This document shows, one piece after another, positions 15,955-25,315 of a DNA stretch of 64,000 nucleotides; the stretch's first letter is position 1, and the number at the start of each line of letters is the position of its first letter. The notes beneath the pieces were generated by a model. The model was not told the DNA's origin, made no database searches, and worked only from the letters and a program-made list of their open reading frames with translations. Location of the stretch: NCBI RefSeq assembly GCF_013184805.1, contig NZ_JAATNG010000004.1, positions 62,001-126,000 of the forward strand, in the 5' to 3' direction. The translations under genes were made by a program, and so were the position numbers. The stretch is from Pseudoruegeria sp. HB172150 (GTDB lineage Bacteria; Pseudomonadota; Alphaproteobacteria; Rhodobacterales; Rhodobacteraceae).

Positions 15955-17487
15955 ATGGCGCTGCCCGCATTGCAATTCTCCGAGGATCAGGCCGAGGCCT
16001 ATGACAGCGTCACCGAGATGCTGCGCGGCGCCGGCGTGGATCTTGTCGAGAGCACGCTGACGCCGATGGCCGAAGGCCGGCAAAGCGTGATGGCGGTCGT
16101 CGGCAAGGCCGGTTCGGGAAAGACGATGCTGCTGTCGCAGCTGACCGACGCGCTGGAGACGGCGGGGGTCGAGATCGTCTCGGGCGACTGGGAAGGGCGG
16201 CGTCGCAAGGACAGGCGGACGCTGGCGGTCCTCGCGCCGACCAACAAGGCGGCAAGCGTCCTGCGGACCCGCGGCGTTCCGGCGACGACGATCCACCGGA
16301 TCCTCTACACCCCGGTCTATGACCCCGAATACGAGAAGATCGCGGAATGGCTCGCCGGGAACGGCGACCGCCCGGTGATCGAGGAACTGACCGACGCGGC
16401 GCTGGACCGGGCGCGCGACAGCTACGCGCTGCACAAGTCGATCCCGGCGGCGCTTGCCGCGGCGGGGCTGCGCGGGTCGGATTTCATCCAGGGCTGGAAG
16501 CGCCGCGACGATCCGCTCGACATCGGCTTCGTCGACGAGGCGTCGATGTTGGACGACCGGCTCTACGAGGACCTGCAGGAGATCTTTCCGACGCTCCTGC
16601 TGTTCGGCGACCCGGCACAGCTGGCCCCCGTCGGCCAGTCCGGCGAGATGGTGTTCGACCGGTTCGAGGGCAAGCGCAGGCTGGAGCTGCACCGCATCCA
16701 CCGGCAGGCCGATGACAGCCCGATCCTCGATCTCGCGCACGCCCTGTCCGACGACAACCTGCGCTTCGAGGATTTCGAGCGGCTGATCGAGGACGCCGCG
16801 AAAAAGGACGACCGCGTCGTCGTGGCACAGCGGGTCGAGGCCAGCCTGATGGCGCGCTCGCCGGTGCTGGTCTGGCGCAACAAGACGCGGGTACGCCTGA
16901 TCACCGCCTTCCGCGGCGCCTATCACGCTCCGCCCGACGAATTGCTGCCGGGCGAACCCCTGATCTGCGACGGCATCGAACTGCCGCTGAAGCACCGCAA
17001 GAAACGCATCGACCTCGAGGCGCGCGGCTTGATCAAGGGCGCGCAGGTGATCTTCCTCGGCGCGGGCCGCAAACCCGGCTTCTCGCGCCTGCACGTGATC
17101 GGCGCGGAGGACCCGCGCATTTCCGCCGCCTCGATCATCAAGATCGAGATGCCGGACGAGGAAGAGCCGTTCATCGCCTCCGCCGCGCGGATGGGCGCGG
17201 CCTTCCTGCACGGCGCGGCGGTGACCATCCACAAGGCGCAAGGCAGCCAGTGGCCCGAGGTGCAGGTCTTCGCGCCCGACATCTGGGCCGCGGCGCAGTC
17301 GGGTCGCATCGAGGCCGGAATCCCGCTGTGGAAGCGGCTGGCCTATGTCGCGATCACCCGCGCGCAGGAGCGTCTGTACTGGGTCACGCGTTACCGGCTG
17401 GGGCGGCCGACCGAACCGCTCTCGACCGACGATCTTCCGGCGCCCGCGGCGCCACTGGAATTACAGGGAGAAGGGGAGGAAACATGA
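15955..17487 (+). CDS. RecD-like ATP-dependent DNA helicase (SF1B)
   Basis: A 510-residue helicase with the SF1 motifs of the RecD/Dda group. Walker A is GKAGSGKT near residue 50, motif Ia APTNKAAS near 92, motif II VDEAS near 190, motif III GDPAQLAPV near 220, and the C-terminal UvrD-C2 part has AVTIHKAQGSQW (motif V) near 425 and YVAITRAQERL (motif VI) near 465. It lacks RecB/RecC partners and the N-terminal RecD extension, so it is a stand-alone helicase, likely for DNA repair or replication. Its stop overlaps the start of the SDR gene (ATGA). Confidence 0.88.
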   Translation: MALPALQFSEDQAEAYDSVTEMLRGAGVDLVESTLTPMAEGRQSVMAVVGKAGSGKTMLLSQLTDALETAGVEIVSGDWEGRRRKDRRTLAVLAPTNKAASVLRTRGVPATTIHRILYTPVYDPEYEKIAEWLAGNGDRPVIEELTDAALDRARDSYALHKSIPAALAAAGLRGSDFIQGWKRRDDPLDIGFVDEASMLDDRLYEDLQEIFPTLLLFGDPAQLAPVGQSGEMVFDRFEGKRRLELHRIHRQADDSPILDLAHALSDDNLRFEDFERLIEDAAKKDDRVVVAQRVEASLMARSPVLVWRNKTRVRLITAFRGAYHAPPDELLPGEPLICDGIELPLKHRKKRIDLEARGLIKGAQVIFLGAGRKPGFSRLHVIGAEDPRISAASIIKIEMPDEEEPFIASAARMGAAFLHGAAVTIHKAQGSQWPEVQVFAPDIWAAAQSGRIEAGIPLWKRLAYVAITRAQERLYWVTRYRLGRPTEPLSTDDLPAPAAPLELQGEGEET

Positions 17488-18215
17488 GCGGAACGATCAT
17501 CATCACCGGGGCGAGTTCGGGTATCGGCCGGGCCACGGCGGAGGCATTCCTCGAGGCCGGCTGGGTCGTCGGCGCGCTGGCGCGGCGGGCCGAGGCGCTG
17601 GACGAGCTGGCGACGAAATACGACCACGTCGTTCCGCTGCCGGCCGACGTGTCAGACCCCGACGCGGTGGAAAAGGCGGTGGCGCGTTTCGCCGAGACGG
17701 CGGGGCGGCTCGACGTCCTGTTCAACAACGCCGGCATGTTCGGCGTGGCCGAGTACATCGACGAGGTGCCGCTCGACGTCTGGAACAAGGTCGTCAACGT
17801 GAACCTGCACGGCATGTTCCTGATGGCGCGCGCCGCCTTCGGTCAGATGCGCGGGCAAAGCCCGCGCGGCGGCCGGATCATCAACAACGGCTCGATCTCG
17901 GCCCATGTGCCGCGCGAAAAGTCGGTGGCCTACACGATGACCAAGCACGCCGTGACCGGGCTGACCAAGGCGCTCAGCCTCGACGGCCGGGATATCGATA
18001 TCGCCTGCGGCCAGATCGACATCGGCAATGCGCGCACGCCGATGGTCGAGGCGCAGATCGAACGGGCACATGCGGCAGGCAAGGAGCCGGACCCGTCGAT
18101 GGACGTGAAACACGTGGTCGATGCGGTAAAGTACATGGCCGACCTGCCGCTGGAGGCCAACGTGCAGTTCATGACGGTGATGGCACGGCAGATGCCCTAT
18201 ATCGGGCGCGGCTAA
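17484..18215 (+). CDS. Short-chain dehydrogenase/reductase
   Basis: A 243-residue SDR with the cofactor motif TGASSGIG at residue 8, NNAG near 78, a Ser near 133 (NGSIS) and the active-site YTMTK near 146. The Arg-rich ALARRAEAL after the second strand suggests NADP(H). The start follows a GGGAGGA site and overlaps the helicase stop by four bases, so the two are translationally coupled. The substrate cannot be told; the helicase partner gives no metabolic clue. Confidence 0.9.
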   Translation: MSGTIIITGASSGIGRATAEAFLEAGWVVGALARRAEALDELATKYDHVVPLPADVSDPDAVEKAVARFAETAGRLDVLFNNAGMFGVAEYIDEVPLDVWNKVVNVNLHGMFLMARAAFGQMRGQSPRGGRIINNGSISAHVPREKSVAYTMTKHAVTGLTKALSLDGRDIDIACGQIDIGNARTPMVEAQIERAHAAGKEPDPSMDVKHVVDAVKYMADLPLEANVQFMTVMARQMPYIGRG

Positions 18216-18244
18216 AGCGTTTCGATTTCAATCCGAAGCAGGGC

Positions 18245-18268
18245 GCACCACGCGGCGTCGCGTGGTGC
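18245..18268 (+). terminator. GC-rich hairpin after the SDR gene
   Basis: GCACCACGCG and CGCGTGGTGC form a perfect 10-bp stem with a 4-base loop between two converging genes. A T-run is lacking, so it may act with Rho or stop transcription from both sides. Confidence 0.45.
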
Positions 18269-18294
18269 TGATCAGCTTGGCGACGCCCTAAGGC

Positions 18295-18663
18295 TCAGCC
18301 CCGCCGGAACACCGGTGCGCCGCCTTCGGCGGTTTCGGCGGGCTGGTTCATGCGCTCGATATAGGCGCGCAGTTCCTCGGCTTCCTGCCGGGCGTCGCGC
18401 AGGCCCTCCATCGCGGCGCGCAACTCCGCCTCCGTCTGATGCAGGTTGTTGGTCAGCTGCGACTCGCGTTTCTGATAGTAGTCCACCGCCTGGTCGCGCT
18501 GTTCCTCGGCGTCGTGCAGCTGCTGGGCCATGCTGTCCAGCTCGTTCATGTCGCTGCCCTTGACGCGGACAAAGCGGTGCACCAGCCAGTGGCCGAACCA
18601 GCCCAGGACGAAGGCCACGAACAGGATCACCGCCGTCAGGGCTATGAACTCGGTTCTATTCAT
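18295..18663 (-). CDS. Membrane-anchored coiled-coil protein
   Basis: A 122-residue protein with one N-terminal transmembrane helix (residues about 7-28, FIALTAVILFVAFVLGWFGHW), then a short basic linker and a helical coiled coil of about 60 residues rich in Gln, Glu and Arg. The C-terminus is disordered. The start ATG overlaps the stop of the OmpA gene by four bases (ATGA), so the pair is co-translated. A role in envelope organisation together with the OmpA protein is plausible from context; the family is not recognised. Confidence 0.65.
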   Translation of the reverse strand: MNRTEFIALTAVILFVAFVLGWFGHWLVHRFVRVKGSDMNELDSMAQQLHDAEEQRDQAVDYYQKRESQLTNNLHQTEAELRAAMEGLRDARQEAEELRAYIERMNQPAETAEGGAPVFRRG

Positions 18664-20645
18664 TCGCTGCTCTCCGTCTCGCCTTCGCCGGCGTCGTCAT
18701 CCCCGTCGCCGGACCCGGCGCTATCTTCGTCTTCGGCCGCAGCCTCGTCTTCGCCGCTTTCGCCTTCCGCCGCAACCTCGGGACCGTCGACCTCTTCGGC
18801 GGCCGCATCATCGTCACCTTCGCGCAAACGAAGCGTAAACTCGATGCGGCGGTTGGCCTCGCGGCCTTCCTCGGTATCGTTGTCGGCAATCGGGTTCTCT
18901 TCGCCATAGCCCTTGGCGGTCAGGTTGGCCACAAGAACCCGCCGCGCCATCAGCGCCTCAAGCACCGCTTCGGCGCGGCGCTGGGACAGGCCAAGGTTCA
19001 TCGACTCGCGGCCCTGGCTGTCGGTGTAGCCGGCGATTTCCATCGGCACCGCGGTGCAGTCTTTCATCACGTCGGCGATGCGCTCGATCGTGCCGCGCGT
19101 GCCGCTGTCGATATCGGCGGAGCCGGGCTCGAAGGAGATCTTGCGCTCGGCCAGAATTGCCTGAATCGCGGCGACGCATTCCTCGGGCGTCGGCAACGTT
19201 TCAACCTCTTCGACGACCTCGTGGTAGACGACCTTGATGTTGAAGTTTTCGGCACTGCCAAGATGGGCGGAGAGGATGCGCGAGATCTCGGCCTTGGCGT
19301 CGGGATCGCTGGTGTCGCCGCGGATCTCGATGAAATCGGGCTGTACGACGAGGACGCCGTTGGACAGGTTCGACAGTGCTTCGAGCCCGGAAAAGACGCG
19401 GCCGGCCCAGCCGGCGGGCAGACCCTCGACAACGCGTGTCGCTGCGTCGACCTCGGCAGAGGAAAAGCGGGCACGGGCAAAGCCGTTGACGGCATCGCGC
19501 TGGCGTTCGTCGGCCATCCGGCCACGCAACTGCAGCAGTCCTTCGGGCGACAGGGTGGCGACGAATTCCGGTGCGGCGTCTGGTGCCTCGGCGCCGGAGC
19601 CGTCGATCTTGACCGGTTCGGGCAGGACCGCGTGCAGTGAAAAGACATCCGGCAGCGCCGCCTCCAGTTCGCCGACGATGCGGTCGAACTTGGATTGCGG
19701 AGTGTTCTCGGGAGCGACGAAGGTGACGTCGGCATCGGAAAAGGTGATCGAGCCGCCGCCAAGACGGGACAGTGCCGAAATGCCCTCGGTCACGGCATCG
19801 GGCCAGCGCGGGCTGGGCACGCCGAGACCCAGCGTGCAGCCGGCGGTGCCCTGAAGCCCGGCTTCGGCCGCGGCGGCGAGGATCCGGGCGCGGCCGTCCT
19901 CGGTATCCGCCGAGCAGGCGTCGAAGCGTCCGCCGCTTTCGTCCAGCAGAAAGCGCAGCGTGAAGGGGGTTATGACCGGGCGCGGCGCGCTGATGTCGAG
20001 CACGACCTCGATCCCATCGGGCTGTTCGCTCTTGAGGCTCGCCATCAGCTTGCGCCGCTGCTCTGCGCTGTCGGAGATCGCCGTAACCTCGACTTCGCCC
20101 GGAGAGACGGAGATCTTGGAGCGGGGCAGCTGTGCCAGTGCATCAAGCGCGAAATCAAGCGCGGGGGCCCAGCCGCCGGGCACCGGGTAATCGGCGGATT
20201 CAAGAAGATCCGCGACCTCGCCGCTGCCGGCAATCCCCTCGAGGATCCCGGTCAGTTCCTCGCGGTCGAGGGCCAGCGGCACCAACCCTATAAGCGACAC
20301 GCCCTCGTCATTGCGCAGGATCTCGATGGAGAAATCGGGCGGGGCGACGACCTTGCCCTCCTTGACGTCCATCTCGTCGATGACGCGTGTGGCGTCGACC
20401 ACGGTGCCGGCGAGCGTCAGAGCCCGGAAGCGCGTGGCCTCATTGGGAGCGGTGCCGGTCAGGTGTACCTGCAGGCCGTCGACATCGACCGAGACCCAGT
20501 CGATCTGTTCTTCAAGGAACAGCGTGTCGATCTCGCGTTCCGACGTCTTCTCGATGCGTCCGACCATCAGGGCGGCGGCACCCACCGCCGCGAACGCGGC
20601 TACCAGAAAGGCCGCGACGGCGGGAATTGCGGATAGGATGCGCAT
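18660..20645 (-). CDS. OmpA-family peptidoglycan-binding envelope protein with BON-like repeats and acidic tail
   Basis: A 661-residue exported protein. An N-terminal signal anchor (residues 8-28) is followed by repeated alpha/beta units that look like BON domains (DGLQVHLTGTAPNEATRFRA-type, DFSIEILRNDEGVSLIG, FVATLSPEGLLQLRGRM). A C-terminal OmpA domain lies near residues 495-605, with GYTDSQGRESMNLGLSQRRAEAV and the NRRIEF end that binds peptidoglycan. The last 50 residues are a low-complexity acidic tail of Asp, Glu, Ala and Gly. It resembles Rhodobacterales OmpA proteins of unknown partner. The 122-aa coiled-coil protein follows in the same operon. Confidence 0.8.
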   Translation of the reverse strand: MRILSAIPAVAAFLVAAFAAVGAAALMVGRIEKTSEREIDTLFLEEQIDWVSVDVDGLQVHLTGTAPNEATRFRALTLAGTVVDATRVIDEMDVKEGKVVAPPDFSIEILRNDEGVSLIGLVPLALDREELTGILEGIAGSGEVADLLESADYPVPGGWAPALDFALDALAQLPRSKISVSPGEVEVTAISDSAEQRRKLMASLKSEQPDGIEVVLDISAPRPVITPFTLRFLLDESGGRFDACSADTEDGRARILAAAAEAGLQGTAGCTLGLGVPSPRWPDAVTEGISALSRLGGGSITFSDADVTFVAPENTPQSKFDRIVGELEAALPDVFSLHAVLPEPVKIDGSGAEAPDAAPEFVATLSPEGLLQLRGRMADERQRDAVNGFARARFSSAEVDAATRVVEGLPAGWAGRVFSGLEALSNLSNGVLVVQPDFIEIRGDTSDPDAKAEISRILSAHLGSAENFNIKVVYHEVVEEVETLPTPEECVAAIQAILAERKISFEPGSADIDSGTRGTIERIADVMKDCTAVPMEIAGYTDSQGRESMNLGLSQRRAEAVLEALMARRVLVANLTAKGYGEENPIADNDTEEGREANRRIEFTLRLREGDDDAAAEEVDGPEVAAEGESGEDEAAAEDEDSAGSGDGDDDAGEGETESSE

Positions 20646-20713
20646 GGCAACGTTGGGATTTTCCGTGCAAACAGTCTGGCGGACGTCTTAGGGGGTTGGG
20701 CGGAGAGCTGCAA

Positions 20714-21676
20714 TCAAACGAACTGTGAGATGGCAAGAAACAGCGCAGGGATCAGCCCGGCGTCGCGGTTCGAGCGGAACAGCATCAGGCAGAGATCCGG
20801 ATTGTCGATATCCAGCCGTCGCATCTGCCACGCCATGTGCCAGCCCATCGCCCAGACGCCGCAGAGCCCGAGGACCAGGACCAGCAGGTTGCTCGACTGC
20901 GGCACCAGCGCGGCGATCACACCGATACCGATCAGCAGCAGCGTCGCCATCATGAAATACTGCAGGTATTGCGCAGTGCGGTCGCCGAACAGCCGTGCGG
21001 TGGACTTCACCCCGATCAGCGCGTCGTCTTCCTTGTCCTGATGCGCGTAGATCGTGTCGTAAAAGACCGTCCAGGCAATGCCGCCGAGGTAAAGCGGGAT
21101 CGTCGCCCAGTGGAACGTGCCAGTCACCGCCACCCAGCCCAGCAGCGCACCCCAGTTGAACGCGAGGCCAAGGAAGATCTGCGGCCACCACGTGAATCGC
21201 TTGGCGAAGGGGTAGATGCACACCAGCCCCAACGACGCGATGCCGAATACGATGGCGAGCGGCGGGAATGTCAGCAGGATCGCGAAGGCAAGCAGCGCCT
21301 GAACGCACATCCACACCGCTGCCTGTTTCGCCGTGACCTGCCCCGACGGGATCGGCCGCGAGGCCGTCCGGGCAACGCGCCCGTCGAAATCGCGGTCGGT
21401 TATATCGTTCCAGGTACAGCCAGCCCCGCGCATCAGCCACGCCCCAAGCGCGCAGCCCAGCATCACCCAGCCCTCGTGCCAGCCGAAGCTGCCCTGCCAC
21501 AGCGCCGCCAGCAGCGCCGACCACCAGCAGGGTATCAGCAAAAGCCATGTCCCGATCGGCCGGTCCGCCCGCGACAGCCGCAGATACGGACGCGTCGCCG
21601 CCGGCGCCAGCCGGTCCACCCAGTTGTCGTCCACCGCATCCGCGACGCGACCGTTCGTCTCTGGCACTTCCTTCAC
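20714..21676 (-). CDS. ubiA: 4-hydroxybenzoate polyprenyltransferase
   Basis: A 320-residue, multi-pass inner-membrane protein that prenylates 4-hydroxybenzoate in ubiquinone synthesis. The first Asp-rich motif is NDITDRDFDGRVARTASRPIPSG near residue 95, the second is DTIYAHQDKEDD near 220; both coordinate Mg-prenyl diphosphate. Seven to nine membrane segments follow. The start I chose is GTG at 21676, giving VKEVPETNGR; no ATG lies at a fitting place before the conserved part, and the upstream extension would overlap rsmE. It diverges from rsmE; their start codons are only 21 bases apart, so the promoters overlap. Confidence 0.9.
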   Translation of the reverse strand: MKEVPETNGRVADAVDDNWVDRLAPAATRPYLRLSRADRPIGTWLLLIPCWWSALLAALWQGSFGWHEGWVMLGCALGAWLMRGAGCTWNDITDRDFDGRVARTASRPIPSGQVTAKQAAVWMCVQALLAFAILLTFPPLAIVFGIASLGLVCIYPFAKRFTWWPQIFLGLAFNWGALLGWVAVTGTFHWATIPLYLGGIAWTVFYDTIYAHQDKEDDALIGVKSTARLFGDRTAQYLQYFMMATLLLIGIGVIAALVPQSSNLLVLVLGLCGVWAMGWHMAWQMRRLDIDNPDLCLMLFRSNRDAGLIPALFLAISQFV

Positions 21677-21697
21677 GGTACAAATATCCTGTGGCCC

Positions 21698-22408
21698 ATG
21701 ATCAGGCTCTTTGTAGATCACCCGCTTGCGCCCGAACACCCTGTCCCGATCTTTCGGGACCAGGCCCATTACCTCAACATCGTGATGCGGATGGAGGACG
21801 GCGCCAGGCTGCTGATCTTCAACGGCCGCGACGGCGAGTTCGAAGCAACAATAGAAGAAATCGGCCGCCGCGACGGCACGCTCCGCGTGATCCGCCAGAC
21901 CCGGCCGTTGCAGATGCCGCCCGACCTGTGGCTGTTGTTCGCGCCGATCAAGAAACAGCGCACCGATTTCATCGTCGAGAAGGCCACCGAATTGGGCGTG
22001 GCGCGGATCCTGCCGGTGCAGACGGAGTTCACGAATTCCGAGAGAATTCGCAAGGATAGGTTGCAGGCCCACGCCATGGAAGCGGCCGAGCAATGCGGCG
22101 GCACATATGTGCCCGAGGTCGAGGACCTGCAGAAGCTCGACCACCTGCTGGACGAGTGGCCCGAGGACCGGAACCTGCTGTTCTGCGACGAGTCGCTTCT
22201 GGGCGCGGCCGACCCGCTGGAAGGCGAGCCCGGCAAATGGGCGATCCTGATCGGGCCCGAGGGCGGCTTTTCGGACACCGAGCGCGCGCGGTTGCGCGAC
22301 CTGCCTTTCGCCAGGCCGGTCAGCCTGGGCCCCCGCATCCTGCGCGCCGACACGGCGGCGGTTGCGGCAATCACGCTCTGGCAGTCGCGGCTCGGCGATT
22401 GGGCCTGA
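21698..22408 (+). CDS. rsmE: 16S rRNA m3U1498 methyltransferase
   Basis: A 236-residue SPOUT-class methyltransferase that N3-methylates U1498 of 16S rRNA in the 30S subunit. The N-terminal PUA-like part contains HYLNIVMRM; the knotted C-terminal domain shows KATELGV near residue 100, LIGPEGGFSDTE near 180 and LGPRILRADTAA near 210, the SAM-binding loops. The length matches RsmE. It is divergent from ubiA, a neighbourhood I recall in related alphaproteobacteria. Confidence 0.92.
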   Translation: MIRLFVDHPLAPEHPVPIFRDQAHYLNIVMRMEDGARLLIFNGRDGEFEATIEEIGRRDGTLRVIRQTRPLQMPPDLWLLFAPIKKQRTDFIVEKATELGVARILPVQTEFTNSERIRKDRLQAHAMEAAEQCGGTYVPEVEDLQKLDHLLDEWPEDRNLLFCDESLLGAADPLEGEPGKWAILIGPEGGFSDTERARLRDLPFARPVSLGPRILRADTAAVAAITLWQSRLGDWA

Positions 22409-22584
22409 GACTCAACATCCATCAGTAGAATTGTTCTGACTGTGGAAACGGCGCAGTTGATCCGTTATTATTAAAGCCGGATCGTGTCCAACTTTGTTTT
22501 ACAAACCCGGGGAGGCCATAAATCGGTCCCGATTGATCGGAAAGAAACCGGGGCCCGACGACGGCAATTGAAGGCAAAGTCGAG

Positions 22585-23100
22585 ATGAGTTTTATCCGCC
22601 CGGCAGCGAAGCAGGCCATTTGGCGATGGCGCGAGGTTCTCCTCGGCCTCGGTCTGGCCTGCCTCGGCATGTACTGGGCGGTGTCGCAGCAGGGGCTGAT
22701 GGCGGCCGTGGGGACCGGTCTGGTGATCCTCGGCGCGCTGTTCCTCTTCGCCGGGTTTCAGCGCACGCGATTCAGGGTCGGCACCGGCGGCCCCGGGGTG
22801 GTCCAGGTCGACGAGCGCGAGATCACCTATTTCGGGCCGTTCGAAGGCGGCACGATCTCGACCGACGCGCTGGTGCGGGTAGAGCTCGACCCCGCCGCCA
22901 AACCGCATGCGGTCTGGGTGCTGACCGATGCCTCCGGAATTACACTGTCGATCCCGACGCAGGCGGAAAACGCCGAGGCGCTGTTCGACGTCTTCGCCTC
23001 GCTGGACGGGATCCGGACCGAGAACATGCTGGCGAAGTTGCGCGAGCGGCCGCATGAGAAGGTCAATATCTGGTCACAGCCGGAACGCCGCCTGCATTGA
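22585..23100 (+). CDS. Small membrane protein, function unknown
   Basis: A 171-residue protein with two N-terminal hydrophobic helices (residues about 17-35 and 38-55), followed by a soluble part of about 110 residues with strands (GVVQVDEREITYFGPFEGGTIS, VRVELDP, AVWVLTD) that resemble a small PH-like beta domain facing the cytoplasm. It is a conserved-looking gene without a name I recognise. It lies before gshA on the same strand, 65 bases upstream, and may be co-transcribed with it. Confidence 0.6.
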   Translation: MSFIRPAAKQAIWRWREVLLGLGLACLGMYWAVSQQGLMAAVGTGLVILGALFLFAGFQRTRFRVGTGGPGVVQVDEREITYFGPFEGGTISTDALVRVELDPAAKPHAVWVLTDASGITLSIPTQAENAEALFDVFASLDGIRTENMLAKLRERPHEKVNIWSQPERRLH

Positions 23101-23165
23101 CTTCGCGGTGAAAAGCCCCCAGTTCTGCGCTTCGATGCGAAGTCAGATCCGGGAGCCCGCGCCAC

Positions 23166-24536
23166 ATGTCCATCCCTCAATCCGGCGGCGGCCCGATCGA
23201 ACGTCACGAACAGCTCGCAGAGTATCTCGAAGCCGGCTGCAAGCCCAAAGACGACTGGCGCATCGGGACAGAGCACGAGAAATTCGGCTACTGCAAGGAC
23301 ACGCTGAATCCCCTGCCCTATGAAGGCGAGAGGTCGATTCTGGCGGTTCTGGAAGGGCTGCGCGACCGCTACGGCTGGGACGAACTGCGCGAGGGCGGGC
23401 ACCTGATCGGCCTGACAAAGGACGGCGCCAATGTCAGCCTGGAACCGGGCGGGGCACTGGAACTGTCGGGCGCGCCGCTGGAAACGATCCACCAGACCTG
23501 CGACGAGGTGAACGAACATCTGGCCGAGGTGAAGAGCATCGCCGACGAGATAGGCGTGGGGTTCATCGGGCTGGGCGCGGCGCCGGAATGGATGCACGAG
23601 CAGATGCCGCTGATGCCCAAGGGGCGGTACAAGCTGATGGACGCCTACATGCAGAAGGTGGGCAGCACCGGCACCACGATGATGCGGCGGACCTGCACGG
23701 TGCAGGTGAACCTCGACTTCGGGTCAGAGGCCGACATGGTGCAGAAGATGCGCGTGGCTCTGGCGCTGCAGCCGGTGGCGACCGCACTGTTCGCCAATTC
23801 GCCGTTCTTCGAGGGCAAGCCGAACGGCATGAAAAGCTATCGGTCCTGGGTGTGGCGGCATCTCGACAAGGACCGCACCGGCATGCTGCCCTTCGTTTTC
23901 GAGGACGGGTTCGGCTTCGAGTCCTGGGTCGACTACGCGCTCGATGTGCCGATGTACTTCGTTTATCGCGACGGGAAATACATCGACGCGCTGGGCCAGT
24001 CGTTCCGCGATTTCATGAAGGGCAAGCTGCCGGCGCTGCCGGGCGAAACGCCGACACTGTCGGACTGGGCCGATCACCTGACCACGATCTTCCCCGAAGC
24101 GCGGGTGAAGAAGTTCATCGAAATGCGCGGCGCCGATGGCGGACCGTGGCGGCGGCTGTGCGCGCTGCCGGCGCTGTGGGTCGGGTTGCTCTATGACCAG
24201 GGCGCGCAGGACGCGGCCTGGGACCTGGTGAAGGGCTGGGATGCCGAGACGCGCGAAGCGTGGCGGGTCGGCGCCTCGGAACAGGCACTTCAGGCCGAGG
24301 TGGGCGGCCGCAAGATGCAGGACCTCGCCCGCGAGGTGCTGGATATCGCGCGGTCCGGCCTGAAGGCGCGGGCGCGTCCGGGCCTTGGCGGCATGGTGCA
24401 GGACGAGCGGCATTTCCTCCACGCGCTCGAGGACAGCATCGAAAGCGGCAAGGTGCCGGCCGACGAGTTGCTGGACAAGTACCACGGCGAGTGGGACGGC
24501 GATCTCAGCCGCATCTACGCCGAATACAGCTACTGA
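23166..24536 (+). CDS. gshA: Glutamate--cysteine ligase (proteobacterial/plant-type GCS2)
   Basis: A 456-residue enzyme that joins Glu and Cys with ATP, the first step of glutathione synthesis. The family marks are WRIGTEHEKFGY near residue 38, the GANVSLEPGGALELSG block near 82, MPKGRYKLMDAYM near 150 and MRRTCTVQVNLDFGSE near 178. The length equals alphaproteobacterial GshA and plant GCL, and differs from E. coli GshA. A possible weak hairpin follows it. It starts after GCGCCAC without a clear ribosome-binding site. Confidence 0.94.
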   Translation: MSIPQSGGGPIERHEQLAEYLEAGCKPKDDWRIGTEHEKFGYCKDTLNPLPYEGERSILAVLEGLRDRYGWDELREGGHLIGLTKDGANVSLEPGGALELSGAPLETIHQTCDEVNEHLAEVKSIADEIGVGFIGLGAAPEWMHEQMPLMPKGRYKLMDAYMQKVGSTGTTMMRRTCTVQVNLDFGSEADMVQKMRVALALQPVATALFANSPFFEGKPNGMKSYRSWVWRHLDKDRTGMLPFVFEDGFGFESWVDYALDVPMYFVYRDGKYIDALGQSFRDFMKGKLPALPGETPTLSDWADHLTTIFPEARVKKFIEMRGADGGPWRRLCALPALWVGLLYDQGAQDAAWDLVKGWDAETREAWRVGASEQALQAEVGGRKMQDLAREVLDIARSGLKARARPGLGGMVQDERHFLHALEDSIESGKVPADELLDKYHGEWDGDLSRIYAEYSY

Positions 24537-24539
24537 CAC

Positions 24540-24556
24540 GCCCGGTTCTTCCGGGC
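24540..24556 (+). terminator. Short hairpin after gshA
   Basis: GCCCGG and CCGGGC enclose a 5-base loop directly after the gshA stop. The stem is only six base pairs and the tail is not T-rich, so it is a weak candidate. Confidence 0.3.
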
Positions 24557-24660
24557 CGTTACCTTAGTTTCATGCAGGTCTTTTTGCTGAGCGTGATACA
24601 ACTTTTGCGTGCTATTAGGGTGGTGGCGTAAAGGTGGTCACCTTTTGGGAGGATTTTTGG

Positions 24661-25146
24661 ATGACTCCGCGGTTTCTCTTGCCTTGCCTGTTCCTCGCGC
24701 CGCTCGCCGTTCAGGCAGAGCAGCTTGAAATGTCCTACGAGGCGGTGATGCACACCGCCGAGGTGCAGACTATCGAGATCCTTGACGACCCGGCGCACCA
24801 TGTCGGCATCGCGAAGTTCCGCGGCATCGCGCTGTTCGAGGCCGAAAAGCCCATCGTGCACCGCTACGAGGGCTGGTTCGATCTTGTCGACGGCTCCGGC
24901 GCCTTTCATGGCCACGCGCTGTGGGACTTCGGCGACGGGTCCGAGATCCGGGCGGCCTATGAGGGGCATGCCGAAGCCACCAGCGACGGCGGCGTGACGG
25001 TGTCGGCGGAGATCCACGATTTCTCCGGCACGGGCCGGTTCGAAGGCGCGACCGGCGAGGGCAGCTTTGCCGGAGAGCGTATCGACACGCTCGAGGCGGG
25101 TGGCGGCACCTACATCACCGGCGTACTGAACCTGACGACGCCCTGA
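24661..25146 (+). CDS. Secreted protein with immunoglobulin-like strands, function unknown
   Basis: A 161-residue protein with a signal peptide (RFLLPCLFLAPLAVQAEQ). The rest is beta-rich with repeated Gly/Glu strands (WFDLVDGSGAFHGHALWDFGDGS, GSFAGERIDTLEAGGG) and no Cys after the leader. The pattern recalls small periplasmic or DUF3224-like allene-oxide-cyclase barrels, but I cannot assign it. ATG at 24661 follows GGGAGGA. It is monocistronic and converges on the MORN-type gene; a repeated 56-bp element lies between them. Confidence 0.55.
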   Translation: MTPRFLLPCLFLAPLAVQAEQLEMSYEAVMHTAEVQTIEILDDPAHHVGIAKFRGIALFEAEKPIVHRYEGWFDLVDGSGAFHGHALWDFGDGSEIRAAYEGHAEATSDGGVTVSAEIHDFSGTGRFEGATGEGSFAGERIDTLEAGGGTYITGVLNLTTP

Positions 25147-25238
25147 AAACAGGTGTGTTCCCGGGCGAAGGCGGTCATGTGACAATAGCCATGAACGGGA
25201 CCGACCGGCGGGCGTCTGCCGGAGCGTCCCCACCATAG

Positions 25239-25294
25239 GTTAGCGCTAACACGCCTGAAATCAATGGCTTGACCCCCCGTCCCCATGGGGACGC
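25239..25294 (+). repeat. 56-bp dispersed repeat, copy 1
   Basis: It begins with the palindrome GTTAGCGCTAAC, continues through CTTGACCCCCCG and ends with the palindrome CGTCCCCATGGGGACG plus C. A second copy lies in opposite orientation at 37218-37273; I count 53 of 56 identical bases. It sits between two converging genes. Confidence 0.75.
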
Positions 25295-25315
25295 CTTGTC
25301 TGTGGGGGGCTTTCC

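Noticed and set aside
18439-20636. Several long plus-strand frames over the OmpA gene
   Set aside because: They are antisense shadows; the minus strand carries clear OmpA motifs and a normal codon pattern.
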